This document shows, in pieces, positions 42,472 through 53,310 of a stretch of 64,000 nucleotides of DNA (position 1 is its first letter; each line of letters begins with the position of its first letter). Made by a program: the position numbers and the translations under genes. Under the pieces are notes generated by a model. The model saw only the letters and a program-made list of their open reading frames with translations, searched no databases and was not told the DNA's origin. The DNA lies in contig NZ_RXFS01000012.1 of assembly GCF_003952185.1 (NCBI RefSeq), positions 1-64,000 of the forward strand. Direction: 5' to 3'. This DNA is from Variovorax sp. 679. GTDB taxonomy: Bacteria; Pseudomonadota; Gammaproteobacteria; Burkholderiales; Burkholderiaceae_C.

Positions 42472-44034
42472 ATGAAACGCCGCAACCTGATCCAAGCCGG
42501 CTCCGCCGCCCTCGGCCTGTCCATCGCCGGGGTGCCCCTGTACGGCCTGGCGCAGGCCAGGAAGGGTGTCGTCAACGTGCTGGTCCAGCCCGAGCCGCCC
42601 GGCCTGATGATGGGCATCGTGCAGAACGGCCCCACGCAGCTGATCGCCGGCAACATCTACGAGGGCCTGCTGCGCTACAACGAGAAGCTCGAGCCGCAGC
42701 CCCAACTCGCCACCTCCTGGACCGTGAGCGCGGACAGCAAGACCTACGTCTTCAAGCTCAAGCCCGGCGTCAAGTGGCACGACGGCAAGCCCTTCACGGC
42801 CGACGACGTGGTGTTCTCGTGCGACGTGTTCCTGCGCAAGACGCACGCGCGCTTCCGCGCCAGCCTGGCGCAGGTCGAATCGATCAAGGCGCTCGACCCG
42901 CTCACCGTGGAGTTCAAGCTCAAGCAGCCCTTCGGCCCCTTCATGGGCATCTTCGAGAACGGCACCATGCCGATGGTGCCCAAGCATGTCTACGAAGGCA
43001 CCGACTTCGCGACCAACCCCGCCAACGCGACGCCGATCGGCACGGGCCCGCTCAAGTTCAAGGAATGGGTCAAGGGCTCCTACATCCAGCTGGTGGCCAA
43101 CGAGAACTACCACCAGCCGGGCGCCGTGGGCGTGGAGAGCGTGTATTTCCACGTGATCCCCGACGCCGCCGCGCGCGCCGCCGCGTTCGAGTCGGGCAAG
43201 GTCGACATCGCACCGGGCGGCACGGTGGAGTACTTCGACGTGGGCCGCCTCGCCAAGCTGCCGGGCGCGGCCGTGACCACCAAGGGCTGGGAGTTCTTCG
43301 CGCCGCACAGCTGGCTGTGGATCAACAACCGCACGGCGCCCATGAACAACGTCAAGTTCCGCCAGGCCATCTGGACCGCCATCGACCGCGAGGCCATGGC
43401 CAAGGTCGCCTGGTACGGCTACGCCAAGCCGGCCACGGGGCCGTTCAACAGCCACATCGCCTACGCCAGCGACGACGTGACCAAGTACCCGCGCGACATC
43501 GCCAAGGCCAAGAAGCTGGTGTCCGAATCGGGCTACAAGGGCGAGACGCTGCGCCTGCTGCCGCTGCCTTACGGCGAGTCCTGGCAGCGCCAGGCCGAGA
43601 TCGTGCGCCAGAACCTCACGCAGGCCGGCATCAAGGTCGAGATGGTCGCCACCGACGTGGCCGGCTGGAACCAGCGCAACAGCGAGTGGGACTTCGACCT
43701 GGCCTTCACCTACGTCTACCAGTACGGTGACCCGGCACTCGGCGTGGGGCGCAACTACACCAGCGACAACATCGCCAAGGGCTCGCCTTTCAACAACGTG
43801 GCGGGCTACACGAACCCCAAGGTCGACGAGCTGTTCGCGGCCGGCGCGCGCGAGAGCGACCCGGCCAAGCGCCGCGCAATCTACCTGGAAGTGCAGAAGC
43901 TGCTGGTCGACGAAGTGCCCGTGGCCTGGCTGCACGAGATCAACTTCCCGACGCTGTACCGCACCAAGATCCAGAACGTGGTGTCCTCCGGCATCGGCCT
44001 GAACGACAGCCTGGGCCGCGTCAAGCTGGCCTGA
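42472..44034 (+). CDS. ABC transporter substrate-binding protein, peptide/opine type (SBP family 5)
   Basis: 520 residues from ATG 42472. It has a twin-arginine-like signal (KRRNLIQAGSAALGLS) with cleavage near residue 29. The DppA/OppA fold follows, recognised by KLKPGVKWHDGKPFTADDVVF and LVDEVPVAWLHEINFP. It captures the substrate in the periplasm for the two permeases and fused ATPase downstream. Family 5 proteins bind peptides, opines and small cationic compounds, which fits an acylated amine. Confidence 0.9.
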   Translation: MKRRNLIQAGSAALGLSIAGVPLYGLAQARKGVVNVLVQPEPPGLMMGIVQNGPTQLIAGNIYEGLLRYNEKLEPQPQLATSWTVSADSKTYVFKLKPGVKWHDGKPFTADDVVFSCDVFLRKTHARFRASLAQVESIKALDPLTVEFKLKQPFGPFMGIFENGTMPMVPKHVYEGTDFATNPANATPIGTGPLKFKEWVKGSYIQLVANENYHQPGAVGVESVYFHVIPDAAARAAAFESGKVDIAPGGTVEYFDVGRLAKLPGAAVTTKGWEFFAPHSWLWINNRTAPMNNVKFRQAIWTAIDREAMAKVAWYGYAKPATGPFNSHIAYASDDVTKYPRDIAKAKKLVSESGYKGETLRLLPLPYGESWQRQAEIVRQNLTQAGIKVEMVATDVAGWNQRNSEWDFDLAFTYVYQYGDPALGVGRNYTSDNIAKGSPFNNVAGYTNPKVDELFAAGARESDPAKRRAIYLEVQKLLVDEVPVAWLHEINFPTLYRTKIQNVVSSGIGLNDSLGRVKLA

Positions 44035-44098
44035 CCTCCCTCCCCCGCATGCGGTGGCCCGGCGGGCCGGGCGGCCGCATGCCCGAATCGAGCTTGCC

Positions 44099-45073
44099 AT
44101 GAAACGACTGCAGTTCATGTCCGTGCGCTTGCTGCAAGGCCTGCTGGCCCTGCTGGTGATCGCCACCGTCAACTTCCTGCTGGTGCGCGCGGCACCGGGC
44201 GACCCGGTTTCCGTCATGGCCGGCGAGGCCGGCGCGTCCGACGCGCAGTTCGTGGCCCAGTTGCGCGAGCAGTTCGGCCTCGACCAGCCGCTGCCCGTGC
44301 AGCTCGGCAACTATCTGGGCCACGTGATCAAGCTCGACCTGGGCTTCTCCTACCGCCAGCAGCAGCCCGTGGTCGACCTGATCGTGGCTCGCCTGCCCGC
44401 CACGCTGCTGCTGACGGGCACGGCCTTCGGGCTCTCGCTGCTGTTCGGCATCGTGCTCGGGGCGCTGGCGAGCCGCAACGCGGGCAAGTGGCAGGACAGC
44501 CTCATCACCGTGGTCGCGCTGGTGTTCTACGCCACGCCGCTCTACTGGCTGGCCATGATGGCCGTGCTGGTGTTCACGGTGCAGCTCGACCTGCTGCCCG
44601 CCTTCGGCTTCTTCACCGTGGGTGCGGACCTCACGGGCATCGACAAGGCGCTGGACATCGCGAAGCACCTGATCCTGCCTTCGCTCACGCTGGCGCTGTT
44701 CTACATGGCGGTGTATGCGCGAATGACGCGCGCCTCCATGCTGGAAGTCGCGCAGATGGACTTCGTGAAGACCGCGCGCGCCAAGGGCGTTGCGCCCGGC
44801 CGCATCCAGCGCAAGCACATCCTGCGCAACGCGCTGCTGCCCGTGGTCACGCTGGCCGGCATCCAGGCCGGCGGCATGATCGGCGGCGCCGTGCTGACCG
44901 AGACGGTGTTCGCCTGGCCCGGCATCGGCCGGCTCATGTTCGACGCGCTGCTGCAGCGCGACTACAACCTGCTGCTCGGCTGCTTCCTGTTCACCGCGGC
45001 CATGGCCGTGCTGTTCAACCTCATCACCGATTTCGTCTACACGCTCGTCGATCCGCGCATCGAGCTGAGCTGA
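44099..45073 (+). CDS. ABC transporter permease, DppB-type
   Basis: 324 residues from ATG 44099. Six membrane helices, with the N-terminal DppB signature (FLLVRAAPGDPVSVMAGEAG) and the EAA loop MDFVKTARAKGVAPGRIQRKH. It forms the channel with the DppC-type gene that follows 10 bp later. Confidence 0.93.
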   Translation: MKRLQFMSVRLLQGLLALLVIATVNFLLVRAAPGDPVSVMAGEAGASDAQFVAQLREQFGLDQPLPVQLGNYLGHVIKLDLGFSYRQQQPVVDLIVARLPATLLLTGTAFGLSLLFGIVLGALASRNAGKWQDSLITVVALVFYATPLYWLAMMAVLVFTVQLDLLPAFGFFTVGADLTGIDKALDIAKHLILPSLTLALFYMAVYARMTRASMLEVAQMDFVKTARAKGVAPGRIQRKHILRNALLPVVTLAGIQAGGMIGGAVLTETVFAWPGIGRLMFDALLQRDYNLLLGCFLFTAAMAVLFNLITDFVYTLVDPRIELS

Positions 45074-45083
45074 GGAGCCGTTC

Positions 45084-45922
45084 ATGAAAAGCAAATTCTG
45101 GCGGCGCTTCAGCCGCAACAAGGGTGCGGTCTTCGGTCTGATCGTGCTGATGCTGGTGGCGCTGGTCACGGCCCTGGGGCCCTTCGTCGCGCAGAACAAC
45201 CCCTGGGACATGGTCGGCACACCCTTCGCGGCGCCCATGGCGGAACAGGGCCTGCTGCTCGGCACCGACACCATGGGGCGCGACATCCTGTCGGGCATCG
45301 TCACCGGCGCGCGCGTCTCGCTGCTGATCGGAGTGGTTTCCACCGTGGTCTCGCTGCTGATCGGCGTATCCATCGGCGCCGTCTCGGGCTACTTCGGCGG
45401 CTGGATCGACGCCACGCTGATGCGCTTCACCGAGCTGTTCCAGGCCATCCCGAGCTTCGCGCTGGCCATCGTGCTGGTGGCCATCTTCCAGCCCTCGGTG
45501 CAGTCCATCGTCACGGCCATCGCGATCGTCTCGTGGCCGCCGGTGGCGCGGCTGGTGCGCAGCGAATTCCTGACGCTGCGCCAGCGCGACTTCGTTGCGG
45601 CGGCCCAGCTCGCCGGCCAGTCCACGCCGCGCATCATCCTGACGCAGATCCTGCCCAACGCGGCATCGCCCATCGTGGTGATGGCTTCGCTGATGGTGGC
45701 CACTGCGATCCTTCTCGAATCCAGCCTGAGCTTCCTGGGCCTGGGCGACCCGAACCAGATGAGCTGGGGCTACATGGTCGGCTCGGCGCGCACGGTGCTG
45801 CGCCAGGCGTGGTGGATGGCGGTGTTTCCGGGCGTCGCCATCCTGCTCACGGTGCTCGCGCTGAACCTGGTCGGCGAAGGCCTGAACGACGGCCTCAACG
45901 CGCGCGCCGACGGGAGGGGCAA

Positions 45923-45926
<4 letters not shown>
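45084..45926 (+). CDS. ABC transporter permease, DppC-type
   Basis: 280 residues. The early GTDTMGRDILSGIVTGARVSL is diagnostic of DppC/OppC permeases, and the EAA loop reads RDFVAAAQLAGQSTPRI. Its TGA overlaps the ATG of the fused ATPase gene (ATGA), so translation is coupled. Confidence 0.93.
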
Positions 45927-47562
<1,636 letters not shown>

Positions 47563-47566
<4 letters not shown>

Positions 47567-48465
47567 CGCTCAACATCGCACTGGTCTCGGACCAGATCGC
47601 CATGGGCTACCTGCAGCCCGCATTTCGCGAGCGCTTTCCGCAGGCCCGGCTGCTGCGCATCGACACCGAAGTGCAGGAGCTGGATGCACTCGAAGAGATC
47701 GACACCGTGGTCTGCTGGTCGCCGCCGCCGGGCCTGCTGGCGCGCATGCCGCGCCTGCGCCTGGTGCAGTCCGTGGGCGCGGGCATCGACCACATCACGC
47801 GCGACCCCGCTCTGCCCGACGTGCCGGTCCGCCGCATCGTCGACGCCGACATGGCAGACGGCATGAACGCCTATGTGGCATGGGCCGTGGTGCACGGCCA
47901 GCGGCACATGGGTGCCTACCTCGAGAGCCAGCGCCGCGCGGCCTGGGAAGAAGCGCCCATCGAGCCCCCGGGCCAACACCGCGTGGGCATCGCGGGCCTG
48001 GGCGTGCTGGGCCAGTCGGTCGCGCGCGTGCTGGACGCCATCGGCTACCGCGTGCGCGGCTGGAGCCGCAGCCCCAAGGACGGCCTGCCCGCCAGCATCG
48101 AGGCTTTTCACGGCGATGCTGCGCGCGCCGAGTTCCTGGCCGGCTGCGACACCCTGGTCTGCCTGCTGCCGCTGACCGACGACACGCGCGGCATCCTCGA
48201 TGCCGCGTTGTTCGCGCAGCTGCCGCGCGGCGCGCGCCTCGTCAACGCCGGCCGCGGCGCCCACCTCGTGCAGGAAGACCTGCTCGCGGCGCTGCACAGC
48301 GGCCAGATCGCCTCGGCCGTGCTTGACGCCTTCGTCGAGGAGCCGCTGCCGGCAGCCCACCCGTTCTGGCACCACCCGCGCATCACCGTCACGCCGCACA
48401 TCGCGACGCGCACCCGGCCTGAGGCCATCGCGCGGCAGACCCACGACAACCTGGCGCGCCTGTAG
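47563..48465 (+). CDS. D-2-hydroxyacid dehydrogenase, GhrA-like
   Basis: 300 residues: an N-terminal substrate lobe with SVGAGIDHI, a Rossmann motif GLGVLGQSVA, NAGRGAHLVQEDLL, and the catalytic VEEPLP and WHHPRITVTPHIA carrying Glu and His. It matches glyoxylate/hydroxypyruvate reductase A more than serine-pathway enzymes. It would reduce a 2-oxoacid such as one made by the aminotransferase downstream, or run in reverse. Confidence 0.87.
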
Positions 48466-48501
48466 CCACTATTCAGCGCCCGACATTCAAAGAGGAACCC
48501 C

Positions 48502-49881
48502 ATGGCAGAACCCCTCGGTACCGGCGACAAGGACGTCGCCACCCACCTGCATTCGTACACCAACCTGGCCGCGCTGCCGCAGACGCCGCCGCTGGTCATC
48601 GTCGAAGGCGACGGCATCCACGTCGTCGACGAGAAGGGCAAGCGCTACCTGGAAGCCATGTCGGGCCTGTGGTGCGCCTCGCTGGGCTTTTCCAACAAGC
48701 GCCTGGCCGAGGCCGGCGCGAAGGCGCTGAACACCCTGCCCTACTACCACACCTTCAACCAGCGCACGAACGTTGCAGTGGCGGACCTGGCCGAGCGGCT
48801 GCTGGCGCTGGCGCCAGCGCCCATGGCGCGCGTGTTCTTCGCCAACTCGGGCTCCGAGGCCAACGACAGCGCGGTGAAGATGGTCTGGTACTACCACAAC
48901 GCCATCGGCCAGCCCGAGCGCAAGAAGATCATTGCGCGGCGCAACGCGTACCACGGCGTGACCGTGGCAGCCGCCAGCATGGGCGGGCTCGACGGCAACC
49001 ACCGCGACTTCGACCTGCCCATCGCGACCGCACCCGCGCGCTTCCTGCACGTGGACTGCCCGCACCACTACCGCTATGCAGAGCCCGGCGAGACGGAACA
49101 GGACTTCTCCACCCGCCTCGCGCAACAGCTGGAGCAGACCATCCTTGCAGAAGGCCCGCAGACCGTGGCCGCCTTCATCGCCGAGCCGGTGATGGGCGCG
49201 GGCGGCGTGCTGGTGCCGCCGGCCGGCTACTTCGAGAAGGTGCAGGCCGTGCTGCGCAAATATGGCGTGCTCATGATCGCCGACGAGGTCATCTGCGGCT
49301 TCGGCCGCACGGGCAACATGTTCGGCTCCACGACCTTCGGCATCCAGCCCGACATCCTGAGCTGCGCCAAGGCCCTTTCATCGGGCTACGTGCCGATCTC
49401 GGCGGTCATGGTCAACGAGAAGGTGCACAGCGCCATCGCTGCCAACAGCGGCAAGCTCGGGAGCTTCGGCCACGGCTACACCTACTCGGGACACCCCGTT
49501 GCCTGCGCGGTGGCGCTGGAGACGCTGAAGGTCTACGAGGACGAGCGCATCGTCGATCACGTGCGCGAGATCGCGCCCGCGTTCCAGGCCGGACTGCGCG
49601 CCTTCGCCGAACGGCCCTGGGTGGGCAACGTGCGCGGCGTCGGCATGATCGGCGCCATCGAGCTCATGGCCGACAAGGCCGCGCGCACGCCTTTCGCGGC
49701 CGAGCGCAAGGCCGGCTACCGCTTCGCGGCGCTGGCGCTGGAAGAGGGCCTGATCGTGCGCGCCATGGGCGACAGCATCGGCCTATGCCCGCCACTGATC
49801 ATCACGCGGGCCGAGCTGGACGACCTGTTCGCGCGCCTGGGCCGCGCCATGGATCGCTTCGACCAGGAAACGAAGGCCTGA
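48502..49881 (+). CDS. class III aminotransferase, omega-amine:pyruvate type (SpuC-like)
   Basis: A PLP enzyme of 459 residues. PLP lysine Lys290 (LSCAKALSSGYVP), Asp261 (IADEVICGFGRTG), the SGSEAND phosphate loop, and the N-terminal LWCASLGF / LPYYHTFNQRT pattern of diamine or beta-alanine:pyruvate transaminases such as SpuC. It would remove a terminal amino group from the pathway substrate. It starts at ATG 48502 and is followed 2 nt later by the first deacetylase gene. Confidence 0.9.
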   Translation: MAEPLGTGDKDVATHLHSYTNLAALPQTPPLVIVEGDGIHVVDEKGKRYLEAMSGLWCASLGFSNKRLAEAGAKALNTLPYYHTFNQRTNVAVADLAERLLALAPAPMARVFFANSGSEANDSAVKMVWYYHNAIGQPERKKIIARRNAYHGVTVAAASMGGLDGNHRDFDLPIATAPARFLHVDCPHHYRYAEPGETEQDFSTRLAQQLEQTILAEGPQTVAAFIAEPVMGAGGVLVPPAGYFEKVQAVLRKYGVLMIADEVICGFGRTGNMFGSTTFGIQPDILSCAKALSSGYVPISAVMVNEKVHSAIAANSGKLGSFGHGYTYSGHPVACAVALETLKVYEDERIVDHVREIAPAFQAGLRAFAERPWVGNVRGVGMIGAIELMADKAARTPFAAERKAGYRFAALALEEGLIVRAMGDSIGLCPPLIITRAELDDLFARLGRAMDRFDQETKA

Positions 49882-49883
49882 GC

Positions 49884-50921
49884 ATGCAGGCCTTCTTCAG
49901 CGACGACCAGCTGCTGCACGACCCGCAGCAGTTCATGCGGCTGGGCCGCATCTGCAAGCCCGCCGACCTGCCCACGCGCGCCGAGGCGCTGATGGGCACG
50001 CTGGCCGCGCGCGGCATTGCCGTGGTCGCGCCGCCCGAGAACGGCCGCGCCGCGCTGGAGCTCGTGCACAGCCTCGACTACCTGGACTTCCTGGAGGGCG
50101 CCTACGAGCGCTGGCAGAAGCTCGGCGGCCCGGGCCTGGAGCCCGGCATCGAGGTGCTGCCCAACCTGTCGCCGCACGGCGCGCGATTCGGGCCCTGCCC
50201 TTCGCCGTCGGTGGTGGCGCAGACCGGCTGGTACATCGGCGACCTGGCCTGCCCGATCGGCCCGCACACCTGGCGCTCGGTGCTGCGCTCGGCCCATGCG
50301 GCGCAGGCCGCGGCCCAGACGGTGCTCGACGGCGGCGGCATCGCCTATGCGCTGTGCAGGCCCTCGGGCCACCATGCGCAGCATGCGCGTGCGGGAGGCT
50401 TCTGCTACTTGAACAACAGCGCCATCGCGGCCTCCACGCTGCGCCGGCGCCATGCGCGCGTGGCCGTGCTCGACATCGACGCCCATCACGGCGACGGCAC
50501 GCAGCAGATCTTCTACGAGCGCGCCGACGTGCTGACCGTCTCCACGCACGCCGATCCGTCGGGCTACTACCCCTGGTACACGGGCTACTCGCACGAGCGC
50601 GGCACCGGCGAGGGCGAAGGCTGCAACCTGAACCTGCCGCTGGCGCACGGCAGCGGCAACGCCGAGTTCGCCGAGGCCCTGGGCAAGGCCGTCGCCGCCA
50701 TCGAGCGTTTCCAGCCACAGGCACTGGTGCTGCCGCTGGGCTTCGACACCTACAAGGACGACCCGATCAGCGTGCTGAAGTTCGACATGGAAGCCTTCCG
50801 CCTCGCCGGTGCGCGCGTGCGGGCGCTGGGCCTGCCCACGGTGGTGGTGCAGGAAGGCGGCTACATGGTCGAGGCCATCGGCGCCGCGCTCGATGCGTTC
50901 CTCGACGGCTTGCGGGCATGA
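49884..50921 (+). CDS. acetylpolyamine amidohydrolase-type deacetylase 1 (HDAC family)
   Basis: 345 residues, the length of Mycoplana acetylpolyamine amidohydrolase. The catalytic pair is His163-His164 (SGHHA), the zinc ligands Asp199, His201 (DIDAHHGDG) and Asp288 (GFDTYKDDP), and the catalytic Tyr is in EGGY (327). All active-site residues are present. It probably removes an acetyl or other short acyl group from an amine in the cytoplasm. Its TGA overlaps the next ATG. Confidence 0.9.
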   Translation: MQAFFSDDQLLHDPQQFMRLGRICKPADLPTRAEALMGTLAARGIAVVAPPENGRAALELVHSLDYLDFLEGAYERWQKLGGPGLEPGIEVLPNLSPHGARFGPCPSPSVVAQTGWYIGDLACPIGPHTWRSVLRSAHAAQAAAQTVLDGGGIAYALCRPSGHHAQHARAGGFCYLNNSAIAASTLRRRHARVAVLDIDAHHGDGTQQIFYERADVLTVSTHADPSGYYPWYTGYSHERGTGEGEGCNLNLPLAHGSGNAEFAEALGKAVAAIERFQPQALVLPLGFDTYKDDPISVLKFDMEAFRLAGARVRALGLPTVVVQEGGYMVEAIGAALDAFLDGLRA

Positions 50922-51871
50922 CGATCCCAGGCGACATGAGCGCGGTGCAGTCCCCGGCCTATCTGGCGCGCCGCGACAGCGCGGGCACAGGCATCGCGCT
51001 GTTCCTCTGCGCGCTGGTTCTGTTCGCGGCCTACGATGCCTTCGCCAAGCAGATGGTGGCCAGCTACGCACCAGCCGTCGTCAACCTGGGGCGCTACACC
51101 GCGATCAGCGCCATCGCACTGGTGCTGCTGCTGCGCCACGGCGACCTGCGCCTGTGGCGCCAGCCGCATCAGAAGCTGCTGGCCGCGCGCAGCGTGGCGC
51201 TGGCGATCGTGGCCACCTGCTTCATGACGGCGCTGGTCACCATGCCGCTGGCGGAGGCCACGGCCATCTACTTCACCGCCCCGCTGATCATGGTCGCGCT
51301 GTCGCCCTGGCTGCTCGGCGAGCGGGTGGGCCGCGCGCAGTGGACTGCCGTGCTGCTGGGCTTCGCGGGCATGCTGTGCATCGTGCGGCCGGGCGGCAGC
51401 CTGCCGCTGGCGGGCACGCTGCTCATGGCCGTGTCGGCCGTCTGCTACGCGCTCTTCCAGGTGCTCACGCGCCGGCTCTCGGGGCTGGTGCCGGCGCCCG
51501 TGCAGTTCGCGCACATGGCGCTGGCCTGCCTCGTCATCACGAACCTGCCCGTGCTGTTCATGCCGCACGTCACGCTGCCACCCTGGCCGGAGATGGCCCT
51601 GCTGATCGCCGGCGGCGCCGTCAGCGGCAGCGCCCAGCTCTTGCTGCTGGCCGCGTTCCGCCGCGTCGGCGCGGCCACGCTGGCGCCGCTCAACTACGTG
51701 CAGCTGCTGCTGGCGGTGCTGATCAGCACGCTGTGGTTCCAGCGCCCGCCCGACGGAACGGCGCTGGCCGGCATGGCGCTGATCGCCATCGCCGGCGTGT
51801 ACCTGGCGCACACGCAACGACCTGCGCGCGACGGCCGGCGCGCAACGGTCGGGACGGAGGGGCCGGCATGA
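50918..51871 (+). CDS. EamA/DMT-family transporter
   Basis: 317 residues with ten membrane helices in two EamA repeats (TAPLIMVALSPWLLGERV in the first, LNYVQLLLAVLISTLWFQ in the second). Proteins of this type export amino acids or related metabolites. Inside a catabolic operon it may export a product or relieve overflow. ATG 50918 overlaps the deacetylase stop as ATGA. Confidence 0.88.
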   Translation: MTIPGDMSAVQSPAYLARRDSAGTGIALFLCALVLFAAYDAFAKQMVASYAPAVVNLGRYTAISAIALVLLLRHGDLRLWRQPHQKLLAARSVALAIVATCFMTALVTMPLAEATAIYFTAPLIMVALSPWLLGERVGRAQWTAVLLGFAGMLCIVRPGGSLPLAGTLLMAVSAVCYALFQVLTRRLSGLVPAPVQFAHMALACLVITNLPVLFMPHVTLPPWPEMALLIAGGAVSGSAQLLLLAAFRRVGAATLAPLNYVQLLLAVLISTLWFQRPPDGTALAGMALIAIAGVYLAHTQRPARDGRRATVGTEGPA

Positions 51872-51902
51872 TACGCACAAGAGATTGAGACAAGGAACTC
51901 CG

Positions 51903-52595
51903 ATGACCACCAGCCGGCCCGAAGCCGCCACCCCTCCCGCCTTCTCGTCGATCCAGGTGCCCGACCTGGTCGGCGTGGTGGAGGCGCAGCTGCAGCAAGC
52001 CATCCTGTCGGGCCGCATCGCGCCCGGCGAACGCATCGTCGAGGCCGAGCTGGCACGCCAGATGGGCGTGAGCCGCGCCCCCGTGCGCGAGGCCGCACGC
52101 CGCCTCGAAAGCCTGGGCCTGCTGATCTCGCGGCCGCGCCACGGCTTCGCGGTGCGCACGGTTTCGCCCAAGCAGGTCACCGACCTGTACGAGGTGCGCA
52201 TCCAGCTCGAGCTGCTGGGCGCCTCGCTGGCCTGCACGTACGCGAGCGATGCCGAACTGGCCCAGCTCGACGCGCGCGTGGACGACATGGTGGAACGCGC
52301 CGAGATCCTGTCCTCGCCCGAGCGCGTGGCGCTCGACCTGGACTTCCACTTCGCCATCAGTGCGCTCTCGGGCAACCACTACCTCCACCGGCTGTTCGAC
52401 AACATGCAGACCGAGGTGCGCATGTTCCTCGCGCTCAGCGAAGACAGCTACGGCGACCTGAAGGTGCTGGCCGAGACGCACAGGCCCATTGCCAAGGCGA
52501 TGGCGGCGCGCGACGTCGATGCCGCCCAGCACGCGCTGCGCTTCCACCTCGAGACCGCCAAGGCCCACGTGCGCGGCCTCTTCTCCAAGGCATGA
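51903..52595 (+). CDS. GntR-family regulator with FCD domain
   Basis: 230 residues from ATG 51903 (AAGGAA upstream). A winged helix (about 25-90, VEAELARQMGVSRAPVREAARRLESLGLL) is followed by the all-helical FCD ligand domain (about 95-225) with conserved metal-site residues in EVRIQLE, DLDFHFAI and ETHRPI. It sits inside the operon it probably controls, so feedback is built in. The palindrome at 41575-41586 is a candidate site. Confidence 0.92.
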   Translation: MTTSRPEAATPPAFSSIQVPDLVGVVEAQLQQAILSGRIAPGERIVEAELARQMGVSRAPVREAARRLESLGLLISRPRHGFAVRTVSPKQVTDLYEVRIQLELLGASLACTYASDAELAQLDARVDDMVERAEILSSPERVALDLDFHFAISALSGNHYLHRLFDNMQTEVRMFLALSEDSYGDLKVLAETHRPIAKAMAARDVDAAQHALRFHLETAKAHVRGLFSKA

Positions 52596-52596
52596 G

Positions 52597-53301
52597 ATGA
52601 AGGCTGCGCCCCGCGTCGCCATGGTCAGCGGCGGCAACCGCGGCATCGGCCTCGCCATCGTGCGCGAGCTGCTGGCGCATGGCTGGCGCGTGAGCGTGGG
52701 CACGCGCAACGCCACCGATGCCTTCGCCGGCCACGACCCCGGACAGGTGCGCGCCTACCGCTTCGACGCCGAGGATCCGCAGAGCGAAACCGACTGGGTG
52801 GCCGCGACCGTGCGCGACTTCGGCGGCATCGACGCGCTCGTGCACAACGCCGGCATCCTCAGCACGCGCTCGGTCATCGATGCCGACGACGCGGAGGTCG
52901 ACCGCCTGCTCGAGATCAACGTCAAGTCGCCGCTGCGGCTCACGCGCAAGGCCTGGGCACACCTGCTGGCGGCCGATGAGGGCAAGGTGCTGGTGATGGC
53001 CTCGCTCGCCGCCAAGCGTGTGCGCACGGCCGACGCCTCGCTCTATGCGCTGAGCAAGGCGGCTGCGCTGTCGCTGGCCCACGGCATCCGGCACTGCGGC
53101 GCCGAATCGCGCGTGCGCTGCACAGCGCTGTGCCCCGGCTTCGTCGCCACCGACATGGCCGCCTCTCTGCCGCCCGAACAACGGCAACAGGCTACGCGGC
53201 CCGAAGACGTGGCCCGCATCGCGCGGACGGTGCTCGATCTGCCGGCCTCGGCCAGCGTCGCGGAGATCCCGATCAGCTGGACCGTCGAACCCCAATACTG
53301 A
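52597..53301 (+). CDS. SDR-family oxidoreductase
   Basis: 234 residues, a classical short-chain dehydrogenase: cofactor motif SGGNRGIG (11-18), NAG, and catalytic Ser / Tyr-x-x-x-Lys (MASLAA, YALSK). It starts at ATG 52597, one base after the GntR stop codon. It may oxidise an alcohol or reduce an aldehyde made in the pathway; there is no separate aldehyde dehydrogenase gene in the cluster. Confidence 0.88.
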   Translation: MKAAPRVAMVSGGNRGIGLAIVRELLAHGWRVSVGTRNATDAFAGHDPGQVRAYRFDAEDPQSETDWVAATVRDFGGIDALVHNAGILSTRSVIDADDAEVDRLLEINVKSPLRLTRKAWAHLLAADEGKVLVMASLAAKRVRTADASLYALSKAAALSLAHGIRHCGAESRVRCTALCPGFVATDMAASLPPEQRQQATRPEDVARIARTVLDLPASASVAEIPISWTVEPQY

Positions 53302-53310
53302 AAGCCCGAC

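Noticed and set aside
51868..51888. Six-codon ORF MIRTRD whose ATG overlaps the EamA stop
   Set aside because: Too short to judge and explained by chance; the GntR gene at 51903 has its own ribosome site.
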